Of a stretch of 54,000 nt of DNA, positions 24,200-36,275 are shown piece after piece (position 1 is the first letter of the stretch; each line of letters opens with the position of its first letter). The position numbers and the translations under genes were made by a program. The notes beneath the pieces are model-generated. The model ran no database searches. It saw only the letters and a program-made list of their open reading frames with translations, and was not told where the DNA came from. Origin of the DNA: Tubulanus polymorphus (taxonomy: Eukaryota; Nemertea; Palaeonemertea; Tubulaniformes; Tubulanidae); NCBI RefSeq assembly GCF_964204645.1, contig NC_134036.1, positions 3,463,501-3,517,500 on the forward strand, read 5' to 3'.

Positions 24200-24357
24200 A
24201 TTCTAGGGGGTGCATTTTGTCATTTCATGCGTTGACAAAATTATCATAGGTGGAAACTTTGGTCCAAAAAATTTTGGGGTGACATTTTTGAGGGCACTTC
24301 AAATTTGAGGGGGGGAGGGGGTCCGGACACACTGACATCCCCCCTAGATCTGCCCCT
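24200..24357. mobile_element. hAT-like element end (CCCCTAGATCTGCCCCTG)
   Basis: The terminal CTAGATCTGCCCCTG, inverted CAGGGGCAGATCTAG, matches the widespread hAT-type end CAGGGGCGGATC. A similar start, CAGGGGCGGATCTGGAGG, occurs at 37884. No transposase is present. Confidence 0.45.
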
Positions 24358-24500
24358 GGGGCCGGTTGCATAGTCATGGCTTAGACCTAAGACCAGTCTA
24401 AGACCAACTTAGTTCTATAGCTAATCTAACAACTTAAGACCAGTCTTAAGATTAAAGGCCACTTTTGGACTCAAGTCACGACTGTGCAACTGGCCCCTGG
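24358..24500. mobile_element. Palindromic MITE (GGGCCGGTTGCATAGTC)
   Basis: Long inverted ends: GGGCCGGTTGCATAGTCATG and, inverted, GTCACGACTGTGCAACTGGCCC. The interior also folds (AGACCAGTCT, CAGTCTTAAG). A full copy lies at 48218-48361 and partial ones at 34968-35165 and 51164-51215. It lies about 100 bp from exon 5. Confidence 0.75.
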
Positions 24501-24596
24501 TAACATCGAAGGTCTGTCCGAATTTAAACGGATGAGCTCGTATGTACCTGAACGTGAACGGCGATTCAGCTCGCGTTCAGTTTATCTATTACTTAC

Positions 24597-24652
24597 CCCT
24601 CGGTCGTAATTCGAGTTGGCGTCATTGTTTGTATTCCAATTATTATCGACTC
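24597..24652 (-). CDS. TCF4/TCF12: E-protein exon 5 (Asn-rich 'DNNWNTNNDANSNYDRG')
   Basis: A 56-nt exon with acceptor CTCTCGTTGCAG and donor GTAAGT. It enters in phase 1, with the split glycine codon shared with the preceding exon, and ends in phase 0. The peptide is GVDNNWNTNNDANSNYDRG. Its single Trp followed by small polar residues corresponds in position to the SGSWGNGG or TTSWGTSG segment of TCF4 and HEB. Low-complexity Asn content is usual for the disordered linker between AD1 and the NLS. The boundary matches the vertebrate exon boundary before the segment that carries the conserved DNL..PFV. Confidence 0.86.
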
Positions 24653-27219
24653 CTGCAACGAGAGAGATAGAAATAATTAACAATTCATTAATTCGTCGTT
24701 AATCGTCGGCGAGTTAATCGTCGAATTCTAGAATCGAGGGGTCCGTTTATCATCCGCTGAAACATTCCGTACCGAATTCATACGGTAGATTCAACAGTTT
24801 TAACGCATAACGAACTTAACTCAACTTGCAAACAGTCGAGAATATTCGATATATTTTGATGAATATCATCGGGGAAACCCACAATATCGATTTAAACAAA
24901 CTGTTTTTCGCTTTTTTCTTACATTTCATCCGGTGGATTCTTATATTTGTCGAGTGGAATCTTTCCATCCATCTTCAGAGTTTATTCGAAAAAGAATTTT
25001 GTAACGGTGTTGTTTAAATTGATAATGCATGGCTTTTTCTCGATGTAAGCTTCATTTTTCAGGTGGAAGTGCTTAGGTTATAAAGCCAAGCAACAGTGTT
25101 CTGCTGCTTAACGTAAAATGGGGATGACAAGACAATGGACTATCCGAGAAATAAGTAAAATTCAGACTCTTACATGTTTATGGCGAAAAAAGCCTAGGCC
25201 TCTTAAGTTTAAAAGTGTAATTTCTGACTGATTGGAAATGCGTTCAAACCAAGTAAGCTATAATACTCGGTGGGAAAGCGACGTCGCCAGGCAAGCCGCT
25301 ACCGAGCGAGATCGTGAGAAAGCGCCACCTGTTCATCGGATGTAAACTCGGCGTGGCGAATTGATTAGCAGACGACGATGTTTAAGGAAACATCAATTCT
25401 GTCGCCGTCGTCTCGCGAGGTAACGACCACTAATTCTATACAGTCGCTTCCTTACATCGACAATATAATCATGATAGTGACGATTCTTCGAAAAAAGAAG
25501 AATTATCAACAAAAAATGGATCCGTGCCGAATTTGGTCCTACGAAAAAGCGCCGTCTAGTATCGAGCGAGTGGTTTATGTGAGAACGCACTACCTTATTA
25601 GGCACGGGCCTGGAATGTGCCAATTCGGCCAGGGCCCGCGCCACCTTCGCACGAACGCGGCTTTAGTTTCACTAAATCGCGGCTAAAACCGAACAGATGC
25701 TTTTAACGATCATGCGACCTTTATCAAAAACGCAGATTTATCGACGAACGCGAAAAAAGAAACAATTGATAACCGGGCATTTTTAAACGATATATACGTA
25801 TTATTAGAATGTTACCAGGAAATCGAAAACGCAGATAATAATATCAATGCCAACACAACAAAAGACTCGAAATATTTCATGCGAAGGACGGTTCGACAAT
25901 CGATCCGAACCAGGGGAAAAAAAAATCTGTCACAAATACATATCTCGTTTTAAAGCGCCCTCGAAAACAGGCGATATAGAGTTCACCGTATATATATATA
26001 CGTGACCGTATAATACAAATCATAGCACTGAAAAGAGCAGTCTCTCTCTCCCTCTTTCTTTCTGTGTTTGGAGATGATTTAAAAAAATGAAATACGAAAA
26101 ATGCGAATGCGCGCGCACGTCACAAAAGGGTTTTGCGAACACTCGAAACGGAATTGACCGCGATATTCGATAAATAGACTTTTAAAGAGGGCTTTACGAG
26201 CGCTAACATAGTCAGTCAAAATTCATACGATATACTCACTACTCCCTAAAATTTCAAAAACGGCAAGAATATGGTATTTACGCCCCCGCCTCCGACATCA
26301 GAGAATTATTTCTATGATGGACGTTTCTCAGGGAAACTCACTTTTCCCCCTGACTATTCCCTGACATTGTTTTCCCTGACTTGATCTGCTAAGAATCCGA
26401 TCAATTAACGCAGTTAAATAGCCAAGACATGGACGGAAACTGCTCGATTTTGCGAGCGATCTAGCAATCTCGACAAATCTACGTTAAACGAAATTTGAAT
26501 ATCATCAGATTATGAAACGATCAACCGAGTTGAGTTACTAGCGTGCGAATATGCACCGCCGATTGCGGGCACGTCCAATTTGAAAGAGAAAAAAAGTAGA
26601 AGACTCAAAACGGCAAAAAGAGCAGTCTCGCACACTACTAAAAGGAAAGTATTTGTTATAGTATGAAGTACCATTAACGCGAATCAATTGACCTAAAATT
26701 AGGCAAATATCTAACAACACAAGCTTCACGAAAACGAAATGGGAGCGTCATGAGTCGATGTACCAATAGCGACGTGCTAGGGTTTACGAATAATTCAAAA
26801 TTCAAAATCGGCAATTGAAAAATTCCCGCAATCGGTGACGCATTCTTATATTTCGAGATTTCGTACAACCACCGAGAGCTAAGGGGCCCGGTTTTATCAT
26901 TAACTCGAATCAACTCGATTTTCGATTACCCAATATATAGAACCAGCCCCCGGGTCCCTTCAGCCCAAACCCTCATACAGAACATAATGATTCAATCATT
27001 CCCCTTGGACCATGGCTCCATTTAGCCCACACTTTTAAGCTATGATCTGTTAATGATGAAGTTTAGTGAAAACTTCGAAGATACTGCCAGAAAACAAACT
27101 GTTAAATCATCAACTGTGGGTTTTACTCGTTGACCCGAGATTAATATCAGTCTCTACTGGTCATGCTTTGATGCGTACGAACACGCCCTTGACCCCGATT
27201 TGTCACGTCTCCTCGGTCT

Positions 27220-27450
27220 CCTACAGACCTCAGTCGTTAGAGGACCCTCCTGAAGAGGTCTCCCACTAGGCACAGATCTCAGTCCTCAGAGGACCCTCCT
27301 GTAGAGGTCTCCTACTAGGCACAGTTCTCAGTCCTCAGAGGACCCTCCTGAAGAGGTCTCCTACTAGGCACAGATCTCAGTCCTCAGAGGACCCTCCTGA
27401 AGAGGTCTCCTACTAGGCACAGATCTCAGAGTCCTCAGAGGACCCTAAGA
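27220..27450. repeat. 49-bp tandem repeat (CCTCAGAGGACCCTCCTGAA)
   Basis: Four to five units with GAGGTCTCCTACTAGGCACA. Each contains the short inverted repeat CCTCAGAGG, so transcripts could fold locally. No dispersed relatives were noticed. Confidence 0.8.
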
Positions 27451-30146
27451 GATCATTCATTTATTACGTACGCATAGAATTTGAATTTTCCAACCCCCCT
27501 CCCCCTCCGTAAGCAAAAATCGGCCATTCTTTCAAATACATTGAGCATTACAGTACGCAATTGCACTGACCCCTCACCTCTCCCCTAATGACGCCTAACG
27601 CAGTTATTCAGCGTAGTACGACCAGAAGTTGTATCCCTTTCTTTAAGAACACACTAAATACTCGCGACGTCGGGGGATCGGTATTCAAATAACGCAATAG
27701 TTTTCATATTTTCGGGAGCGGAAGAAATTCCGGAATTTCGAGACTAAAAGTTTTTGCCCCCTGAGTAAAAGTATCGCCGGTAGTATGTACGTGTACACGT
27801 ATGCGCAGTATGTTTATACCTGTGTAGTAAAACCTGTAAACTATGTTATTCCCATTCACTATAAACAACCGACTGGAATCTCAGTAGCGTCCGATATAAA
27901 CATTGTTATTAGATTTCAGCAACCAGATATATACCATCATTCCTCACCGAAGCCCCGAGCCGCCACAGCACGCAACTATCATCAGATTCATCTACGAATC
28001 GAGCTGGTAGTATACTGCCCTCGCACGGGGGGGGGTCTTCTTTTCGACGCCCTTGAGAAAGACCCCCTCGCGGTTAAAGTACCCTCGGGGAGAACCTAGC
28101 ATTCATCTAGCACTCAAGCGGTAGTATAGTCATCTCGGCGGCGGAGTACAGTCATTATCAACGTCCGTACCCCCTAGAAAGAACCTCTCCCGGCTATAGA
28201 ACTACCCTGCGAGCGGAACATACTGTCCTGTCAGACAAAAATCGAATTTTATGTCCCGTGGCACTGCAGAGGCTCCCTACAGACCAGTCATCCCTGGATA
28301 TAAGGAGTTTACAAGGATATAATTCAAATTTTCGAGAGAAGGTGCCTGCATCACTTTCTTATTCTAATAACTATAGACCCCTCCTAAATAGGCAGTGTTT
28401 ATGTCAGTAATGTAAGCATATTTTTATCCCTTACAGGACTTAACTCGCCTAATCGGGGTTCAAACAAATCCTGGTTCCAACTGTACTTAGGCGTAGTCTA
28501 CTCTACAACTACAAACATTTCTAATTGCCTATATCTTAAACTTGGAGTAGTTTAAAAAGGATTTACTGACATTTCACTCGATAATTAAAGAAATTTCGAG
28601 CACCTCAAAAAGCATGCATAAATACCTCCGAAATCTAGGGTTACCTCAAACATAGGCAAACGCGACATATTTATTATACGCTACAATTTTTTGTCGAGAG
28701 CGATTTGATTAATTACTAGAAATTCGAAGCGCGAACTGAGCTCGCATTTCAAAGGGTTGAATTTATGATGAAACAATGGCTTGAATTACGAACGAACGCT
28801 ACACCCACACACACTACACACTACACAAATAGACAGACACTGAGAGTTTGTGTCCACACCTTATATCTGTGTTTGACAGGGAATTGAATGGTCGAGTGTC
28901 GGGGAAATCAAAGGTCGCACCGACCACAACTTAAAATAGAAACCTTTATCATTAAGAATAATCTGCTAATATCTGTACGATGATTTAATCTATAGAAGGC
29001 TTCACACGCAGGAAACCATTAAATCAGCATCAGGCGCATCGTCGTAAAACAGGATAGTCTCTAGCGTTAACGATCTATAGACCCTTCTTAGAAAAGATGA
29101 CATCATCGTCTATAGATCGAGATGGCCGAGGAGATATACGCTCATTTACCATAAAGATGGCTGCCTCCATGAAGAAACCTGAAATTAATCTTTTCGTGCT
29201 TTTTGGCTTATTCACATCCAGAAAAAAAAAAACCAAGGACTTTTCATATTCTTTTCAGGTGCACAAAAACTTAGGAATAACTTAGAATAAAATTTTTCTC
29301 CAAATTTTCAACATAGTTTTGTACAGATTTCTCAAAATTGTCCCCATTTGCTCGATTTTCACGTTGATCTGAAATAACCGTTGAACTCTGTGCATTTCGT
29401 CTCCAACCCGATGATTTCAATTACATTCCGATCGCGAAGCGATTAGCGACGTCCCGTAGATTAGCCTATTGTCGGTTGAATTGACGGTTTTATCTGGCGA
29501 GGGCCGCGTTGCTCCTCGCTACTGCTGCTCCTCACGAGCGAGTCTCTCGAGTGTCTGTTGTTCGCGAGGGACAATAGAACTCCCCCGGCGGCGACGACGT
29601 CGACGTTCATTGTTTAAACGATGTTTTGAAGGACGGACGTCCGCGGCGGATGTTGTCGGTAATTGTTTCGGTAAATACAGCGGTACGAGCGCGCGTGCGT
29701 GTGTGTGTCAGTTACAGGATCGTCGATATCGCCATCGCTCGCTCACAGGGGGCGCCGCCATGCGAGCAATTCACCCGTCGTTTAACCCTTTCAATGCCGA
29801 CATATCAATGCGCGAATATGCAGGAGATAATCCTCCTTGGGGGCTGTCTCTTATTAAATGATTTTTTAATGTCATTAGCTACAACAACCAGACACCAAAA
29901 AATCAAATTCCCTGAGTTTAAGAGAAAAGTTTCCTGAACTTCCCTGATCTGTTAAATCATCGCAAATAACTATCATATTCAGTAAGTGGCGACATATTTC
30001 GTGGAACCCGTACAAAGACTGAGTTCAGTAGTAGGCTATCAACCGCCAGCAGCAGTGTATCTGCTGGTACTGTAGGGCTGCCATCTGTTGGCAACAATCC
30101 GAACCAGTTTAATCAAAACACCATCATACGGGCCGCGGAACTGATA

Positions 30147-30267
30147 CACCTGCTGCCAACCACCTGCCCAGCCTACTAACCTACTTACCCTAATCGATGA
30201 ACCACCTGTGCGCCAAGCTGCCCTTGGCGTGTGTTCACCAGGCATGCGCTTACCACTAAACCACCTG
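30147..30267. promoter_or_regulatory. Four CACCTG E-boxes overlapping a tRNA-like sequence
   Basis: CACCTG starts at 30147, 30161, 30203 and 30262, three in the context AACCACCTG or AAACCACCTG. The same interval on the minus strand resembles a tRNA-derived element, so the motif density may come from that origin and not from enhancer selection. Confidence 0.25.
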
Positions 30268-30275
30268 CTTCTTAT
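30185..30275 (-). repeat. tRNA-like sequence, possible SINE head
   Basis: On the minus strand TGGTTTAGTGGTAAGCGC fits a tRNA A-box region, and GGTTCATCGATTAGG about 50 bases on resembles a B-box with a small insertion. I cannot fold a full cloverleaf, so a tRNA-derived SINE fragment is more likely than a tRNA gene. A similar CTGTTTAGTGGTAGTGCC is at 37848 on the plus strand. Confidence 0.35.
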
Positions 30276-30654
30276 CACTTATAACAGTAGCTCTTAGGTT
30301 TAGTTTAGGTTGGGGTTTTTTTTTTTTATTAAACAGCTTCTGCCACAAGTGGAGTAAGACTTGTTGAACATGTGTGCGTGTGCGCGCGTTTGAAGTGTTC
30401 AGGATTATATAGTAGCAGTCTGTGTGTACTATGTTCAGATAGTGACCAGGTGTTACGTAGTAAACTCTCTCCATTCCGTTTTACTACTGGTATCAAACTG
30501 TCAGTGCAACGGCTGCCAAAACTCCTCTCCCCTCAATCTCCCTCCCACACTTTCAATTCCCTTCTGTATATATATATATATATCTCTCTCTCTTAATAGT
30601 GTCCCTGCTCTTCTGTCCATCGCCCTTTCACTCTTTTCAACCCTATGCATTACA

Positions 30655-31010
30655 AGGGCTGCCAACCTTCGAAAACTGCTATCAGTAACTAACTGAATGT
30701 TTTTCAGTAACATTTCATAGAAAATGTTCAAATGAATCAGTAATCAACAACAGTAAGACCCTCACTAACATCTTTCATATTTCTGTTCAGATTAATCAGT
30801 AATCAACAGTAAGACCCTCAGTAACATCTTTCATATTTATTTCTGTTGAAATTAATCAGTAATCAACAGTAAGACCCTCAGTAACATCTTTCATATTTCT
30901 GTTCAAATTAATCAGTAATCAAAAACAAGACCCTCGGTAACATCTTTCATATTTCTGTTCAAATTAATCAGTAATCAACAACAAGACCCTCGGTAACATC
31001 AAGCTTTATT
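30655..31010. repeat. Third copy of the minisatellite-bearing element (five units)
   Basis: Begins GGGCTGCCAACCTTCGAAAA like the 4.8-kb copy and carries five units of AAATTAATCAGTAATCAACA between about 30727 and 30995. The right inverted end seen in the other copies is not recognisable, so it is probably truncated. Confidence 0.75.
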
Positions 31011-31447
31011 TTTCCGTGAAGTCAAATTCGCACCAAAAAAGTGAAAAGCTTAGGTAAATTAAAAGTACGCGGAATATACAAGAAGAATCCAAGGACGCGC
31101 GCGAATTCTACCAAAACAAATTTTCAATTCTGTCGGCAATTTATTCATTTAATTCATGAAAAATATGATATTTTCAATTCTATAACGACAGTACAGTACG
31201 GCGCACCAGCTGCAACTCGACATTCATATGCATACATACATACATAAATACATTCATTCTCCTACAATGATTTGCGTCGAAATATTTTTTTTTTTTGCTT
31301 CATCAATTTTAAAATCTTCACAGCGTACAGACCGAGCGAGCGTGAGACACGTCATAGCTATGTTTACCTCGAATAGCCGCAGGTTTATCATCTAGCAGCG
31401 CTATAGAGTATGGCTTATCTCGGCGGTGTATGGTAAGCATAGCTGGT

Positions 31448-31474
31448 ATGAGAGAGAGAGAGAGAGAGAGAGAG
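31448..31474. repeat. GA dinucleotide microsatellite
   Basis: About 13 GA units; simple sequence. Confidence 0.9.
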
Positions 31475-31619
31475 CGGAAAAGTTCACTATATTTTACGGC
31501 CTGCTAGAGAGCAGACAAATGGATGGCTAAACTGCGAGAGAGATTAAAAATAATCGCCTCGAATGCGCAAACAAGTATCGTAGTACTATAAGGTCGATTT
31601 AAACACCAGCGAGGTATAT

Positions 31620-32402
31620 CTGCAACCAACACGAAGGTATAGGTAACCCCAGGAAGGTATAGGTAACCCAAGGGAGATATAGGTAACCCCGAAGAGGTAT
31701 AGGCAATGCTGGGAAGGTTTAGATAACCCCAGAAAGGTATAGGTAACCCCTGAAAAGGTATAGGTAATGCTGGGATGGTTAAGGTAACCCTGGTAAGGTA
31801 TAGGTAATACCAGGAAGGTAAGGTAACCCTGGGAAGGAATAGGTAACCCTGGGAAGGAATAGGTAACCCTGGGATGGTATAGGTAATGCTGGGAAGGTTA
31901 AGGTAACCCTGGTAAGGTATAGGTACCAGAAAGGTATAGGCCCTGGGAAGACATAGGTAATGCTGGGAAGGTTTAGGTAACCCTGGTAAGGTATAGGTTA
32001 TACCAGGAAGTTATAGGTAACCCAGGATAGGTATAGGTAATGCTGGGAAGGTTAAGGTAACCCTGGTAAGGTATAGGTAATGCTGGGAAGGTATAGGTAA
32101 CCCAGGGAAGGTATAGGTAATGCTGGGAAGGTTAAGGTAACCCTGGTAAGGTATAGGTAATGCTGGGAAGGTATAGGTAACCCAGGGAAGGTATAGGTAA
32201 TGCTGGGAAGGTTAAGGTAACCCTGGTAAGGTATAGGTAATGCTGGGAAGTTATAGGTAACCCAGGATAGGTATAGGTAATGCTGGGAAGGTTAAGGTAA
32301 CCCTGGTAAGGTATAGGTAATACCAGGAAGGTATAGGTAATGCTGGGAAAGTATAGGTAACACCAGGAAGGTAAAGGTAACCCTGGGAAGGTAGAGGTAA
32401 CC
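31620..32402. repeat. 20-bp minisatellite (GGTATAGGTAACCCTGGGAA)
   Basis: Nearly 40 units of about 20 bp with ordered variants (AATGCTGGG, AACCCTGGT, AATACCAGG) that recur as a higher-order pattern near 32030-32320. It stays open in one minus-strand frame because three units make 60 bases, giving the fortuitous repeat LPITYTLPGLP. Confidence 0.9.
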
Positions 32403-33039
32403 CCCGACGCCCCCCCCTCCCGCGGATAAAACAGGCCGAAAAGTTGTGGTTCCATCTTAATAAATTTCATCATATAAAATTCTATAGCGGGACTTCTTGA
32501 CTCGAGAGCGCGTTCATTTTCAAACTGCGGTTCATCAAATAGCAGCCTTTCTTCGTCGTAAACTTGTAAAGAGCAAATCGAACGTACGTCAGCCTTGATG
32601 TCATCGGAACCGACTGTAATAATTCTCTTGATAAATTTACGTCTCGCGTGTTCACTAAACATTTTATTATTTCAATTTTCCAATCGTACACGACTCAGGT
32701 CTGGTATATGTCACTTTCTCTCCCAGTCTCTACCGACGACGACGACGAGATGATCGTTACGATTCGATTTGCCCGATTAACCAGTAATTTAATAAAACAA
32801 TAATCGAGGCCCGTCGTTCGTCGTTAACGAGAGCGTTAATTTTATTAATCGAGTTTCGTACGGCTGCGGCGGCGCTGCGCGTAGAACGGCGTATCGGTCT
32901 CCGGGGGCGCTGCCGGTAATCGTCGCCGGTCTGTTCAGTGTCAACTAACCGTAATTATACAAACCGGATGATTATACGAAGTATAGTCGAATATGAATGG
33001 AGGTGACACCATCCCGACCACCCAGTTTTAATCATTTAC

Positions 33040-33605
33040 CGAATCATTGTTGAAGTTATCGAGAATGAGAAGGTCGTCATTAGTAACTAATCATAATTTT
33101 ACTGAATCCTTGAAGTTATCGAGAATTAGAAGATCGTCATAACTAACTAATCATAATTTTACAGAATCATTGTTGAAGTTATCGAGAATGAGTAGGTCGT
33201 CATGAGTAACTAATCATAATTTTACTGAAATGTTGAAGTTGTTGAGAATGAGAAGGTCGTCATTAGTAACTAATCATAATTTTACTGAATTGTTGAAGTT
33301 ATCGAGAATGAGAAGGTCGTCATTAGTAACTAATCATAATTTTACTGAATCGTTGAAGTTATCGAGAATGAGAAGATCGTCATTAGTAACTAATCATAAT
33401 TTTACTGAAATGTTGAAGTTATCGAGAATGAGAAGGTCGTCATTAGTAACTAATCATAATTTTACTGAATCGTTGAAGTTATCGAGAATGAGAAGATCGT
33501 CATTAGTGACTAATCATAATTTTACTGAATCATTGAAGTTATCGAGAGTGAGAAGGTCATCATTAGTAACTTACAATATCTACGGAATCAGTGAAGTTAT
33601 CGAGA
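33040..33605. repeat. 60-bp minisatellite (GTTATCGAGAATGAGAAGGT)
   Basis: About nine units of 60 bp with TCGTCATTAGTAACTAATCA and TAATTTTACTGAATCGTTGA. Diverged relatives occur in reverse orientation at 19560-19740 and 15660-15790. The plus-strand open frame through it is an artefact of the 60-base period. Confidence 0.9.
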
Positions 33606-33833
33606 CGAATTCTTTCAATTCATGAAACTATAGGATACCAGACTGCAGGCAGGGGTTGCAGATCTATGCGCGCAGTTTGAGCGACGATGACTCATTATAG
33701 AAGGTGAAAAACTTTTTAAGCCAGGTATATATATATATATATCGGCACCGAGTCGGCAACCAGCGGCATACGGGAAGAGCAGGAGAGAGGTCGACACGGT
33801 GAATCCCTCGCTGAGATCTGATGAGACTAATCC

Positions 33834-33850
33834 AACCCCCCCCCCCCCCC
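33834..33850. repeat. Poly-C tract
   Basis: A run of 15-17 C. Similar homopolymers at 42931-42947 (C) and 49165-49178 (G). Length calls in such tracts are often unreliable. Confidence 0.85.
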
Positions 33851-35636
33851 GGTAAACCGATCCAACGGCAAACCACAAGTATTCAATTAAATTACACCAC
33901 CTTTACTCCTTCCTAACCCTTTAACCTCACGGGAGATCGAACGGGATTTTTATACTCAGATCCTCAGTTTTTTCGACATTAAATCTCGCCCATCGGATCA
34001 AACGTTTCTGACCAGCAACCCTGAATTACGGTGTTTCTAAGAGATCAGCTAATTCCGACTCTTATGGATAGCGAAAAGAAGGGTACCGGGTTCCCCCCTC
34101 CTAAAAATGTCAAGCTGCCCTGAAACTTTACGGGGAAATGACCGATATCAAACTGATACCTAATAAAAGGTACCTAGAAGTTTAAATTCATTTAAGCTTG
34201 TCCTCTGTGTTCTTTCAAAAATCGAGTAAACATTTTCCGATCAGCTTTCTTTCAGAGTGCCCTTGTAATTTCATAATATGCCCCTATTTTGTGGGAGGTG
34301 CACCGCTCCCTAAACCAGACCCCTGTTGGACTGCAGTGATTCTAGGGATTAAAAGCGCAACTTTTGTTGCACCATTTTTCAAATTTCAATCTCAGCAACC
34401 GTAATTATAATCCACACCACAACTCACTCGTAATATCAGACTGACTCCCTCCCGTTGAGCTAATACCCAACCCCGGTTTCTGGACTTGTGCATCGAGTTC
34501 ACATTTCTAATTTTCTCCGAATGCAAACACAACGGTTCGGCTAGCTAGACATCGCGACTACGTTCGCTCTGCTCGCCGGCTCCGCAGAGAAATCGCTCCT
34601 CTACTCCGAGATGGAGCGAGTACGTAGACGATGGTGTCCGCTCCGAGTAAAATATCTAAACGGAAGATTACCGCTGATTACCGGAGGAGCTGGCTATAGT
34701 TTTAAACCGGTGTGTGTAATTCATCGCCGCTTCACTCCGCGCTAGCCGCAGACAAAGTGATTCATTTGTAACGAATCAAGAGTTTCACGTTTACAACACA
34801 CACACCTTCTCGTACTGGCAGAGTTCTTAATACGGGTGGCGTAGCCTACAGTCCGGGCCCCCGAGCATGGAACCAACCTACTGTGCCCTACTAATCAGGG
34901 CCAAGTTATACAAAGTCACGAATTAAGATCAAAAGAAATCTGCATATCAGTGCTTCGTCGTTAGATCAGCTCTAAAACATAGATGGTCTTAGACTGGTCT
35001 TAAATCTAAGCCGTGGCTGGGGAAACTAGCTCAGGTCCCCGGTAATGACTGATTTCACAAGTGGTCCTAAATTGTATGACAGGTCTTAACTTGTTAGATT
35101 GTCCCGAGGACTAAGATGGGGCTTTAGATGGTCTCAGACTGGTCTTTTATCTAAACCATGGCCGTAGTCCGTGGTTTCTTTTTCTAGGAACTATCTACTG
35201 AAGTATGACTACGTTGAGACAAGGCCACATCGATGTCATTCAGATCGTAGCCTGCGTAGTCTACGAAAGGCTGCAATCCGTAGTAATCGGCCAATGAAAG
35301 GCCGGAATTTGAACGGATCAACCTATCAGTGGCCACGATTTGTAGGGATTAACCAATGAATGGCCCCGGATCCGTCGGGATCAAAGCGACGTGGAAGAAG
35401 TTCGCGTCTCGTACAGGTTCAACATTAAATCATTTAAACAGCGCAACATGAACTGAGTACTATAATCCCGACAGTGCCAGTCGACATAGCGAACCAGATT
35501 TCAACTAAACGAGCGCGACTTAAATCCAGTCGGACATCTTTCGAAACCCTACACGGCTAAAAAGTACGCGCGTAAATGCTGCCCGGATTAACCGGGATTT
35601 CCGGAGATTTGTTGCCGAGCAACGTTAAGCACTTAC

Positions 35637-35676
35637 CGCGACGTAGAGGCAAACGCGGATTAGAGTCGAAGTTTAA
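35637..35676 (-). CDS. Candidate alternative exon (LNFDSNPRLPLRR) in the large intron
   Basis: The 40-nt segment has a good acceptor (GACTTATTCCCCCAG) and a perfect donor GTAAGT. Read in phase 0 it gives LNFDSNPRLPLRR and leaves in phase 1 on a G, exactly like the 64-nt exon at 46892-46955 (40 and 64 are both 1 modulo 3). It would join in frame after either AD1 or the 49.8-kb exon and into 24597-24652, but cannot follow 46892-46955 in frame because a TAA appears. This makes it a candidate mutually exclusive exon. LNFDS resembles the LDFSA at the end of AD1. No homologue is known to me. A chance pairing of splice signals is the main alternative. Confidence 0.45.
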
Positions 35677-36023
35677 CTGGGGGAATAAGTCACTTCAAAA
35701 ACTGTACGCTCGCTCGAAGTGGTCGCGGGAAGGTGAGGGAAAGGTGAATTAAGGTTATGGGGAAAACTGCAACATTGGCTTTAGAAAGCATCAACGGTGG
35801 CCATTTATGTTTGCCAAAATAAGCACTTTTTCATTTCTTTTAGGTTTTAATACATCATTTATCAAAATGCTAAAATCCATTGCCTTGATATTGGTAGTAT
35901 AATTGGTAGTATAACCATAAACTCACACCTGTTGTCCAAAAAATCGGCTCGATCAGAATTAAGATGGCTGACTGGTGGCCATTTTTGTTTGCCGAAATAC
36001 TAGCCAGCCACAAGTTTAGTCTT

Positions 36024-36275
36024 TGATAGCGCGCAGTAGGATTGAAGGTTCCAAATTCATGAACATACGTTTCATACTAATGGCATAAGAATGAATCGAA
36101 GCGTGGAAAACCGCGGAAACAGATGGCGCCACCTGGTGAAAAATCCTCGATAGCCATGAGCGGAATCCTTGATTGCCGCACAGTAGGATTGAACGTTCCA
36201 AATTCATAAACATTTATAACCTAATTTAGAAGAAGTCGAAGGAAGACCAGGAAACTAGTAGCGCCACCTGGTGAA
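36024..36275 (-). repeat. Tandem duplication carrying CTCF-like CACCAGGTGGCGC twice
   Basis: Two copies of about 146 bp share CAGTAGGATTGAA, GTTCCAAATTCAT and, further on, GCGCCACCTGGTGAA (36126 and 36260 regions). On the minus strand the latter reads TTCACCAGGTGGCGC, a near-perfect CTCF core, which also contains a CACCTG E-box. Similar single sites occur near 18922-18937 (CCGCCAGATGGCGA, minus strand) and 25326-25338 (minus strand). Confidence 0.35.

Noticed and set aside
26220-26270. Possible six-base microexon before GTGAGT
   Set aside because: Too short to support from sequence; a pyrimidine-rich AG near a GTGAGT occurs by chance in AT-rich introns.
29145-29180. Exon-like 29-nt segment with excellent acceptor (GATTAATTTCAG) near 29.16 kb
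   Set aside because: The donor is ordinary, the length and phase fit no flanking exon, and the segment is mainly a YY1-like AAGATGGCTGCC.
33230-33625. 131-codon plus-strand frame of 20-residue repeats
   Set aside because: Product of a 60-bp minisatellite whose period is a multiple of three; relatives elsewhere are not open.
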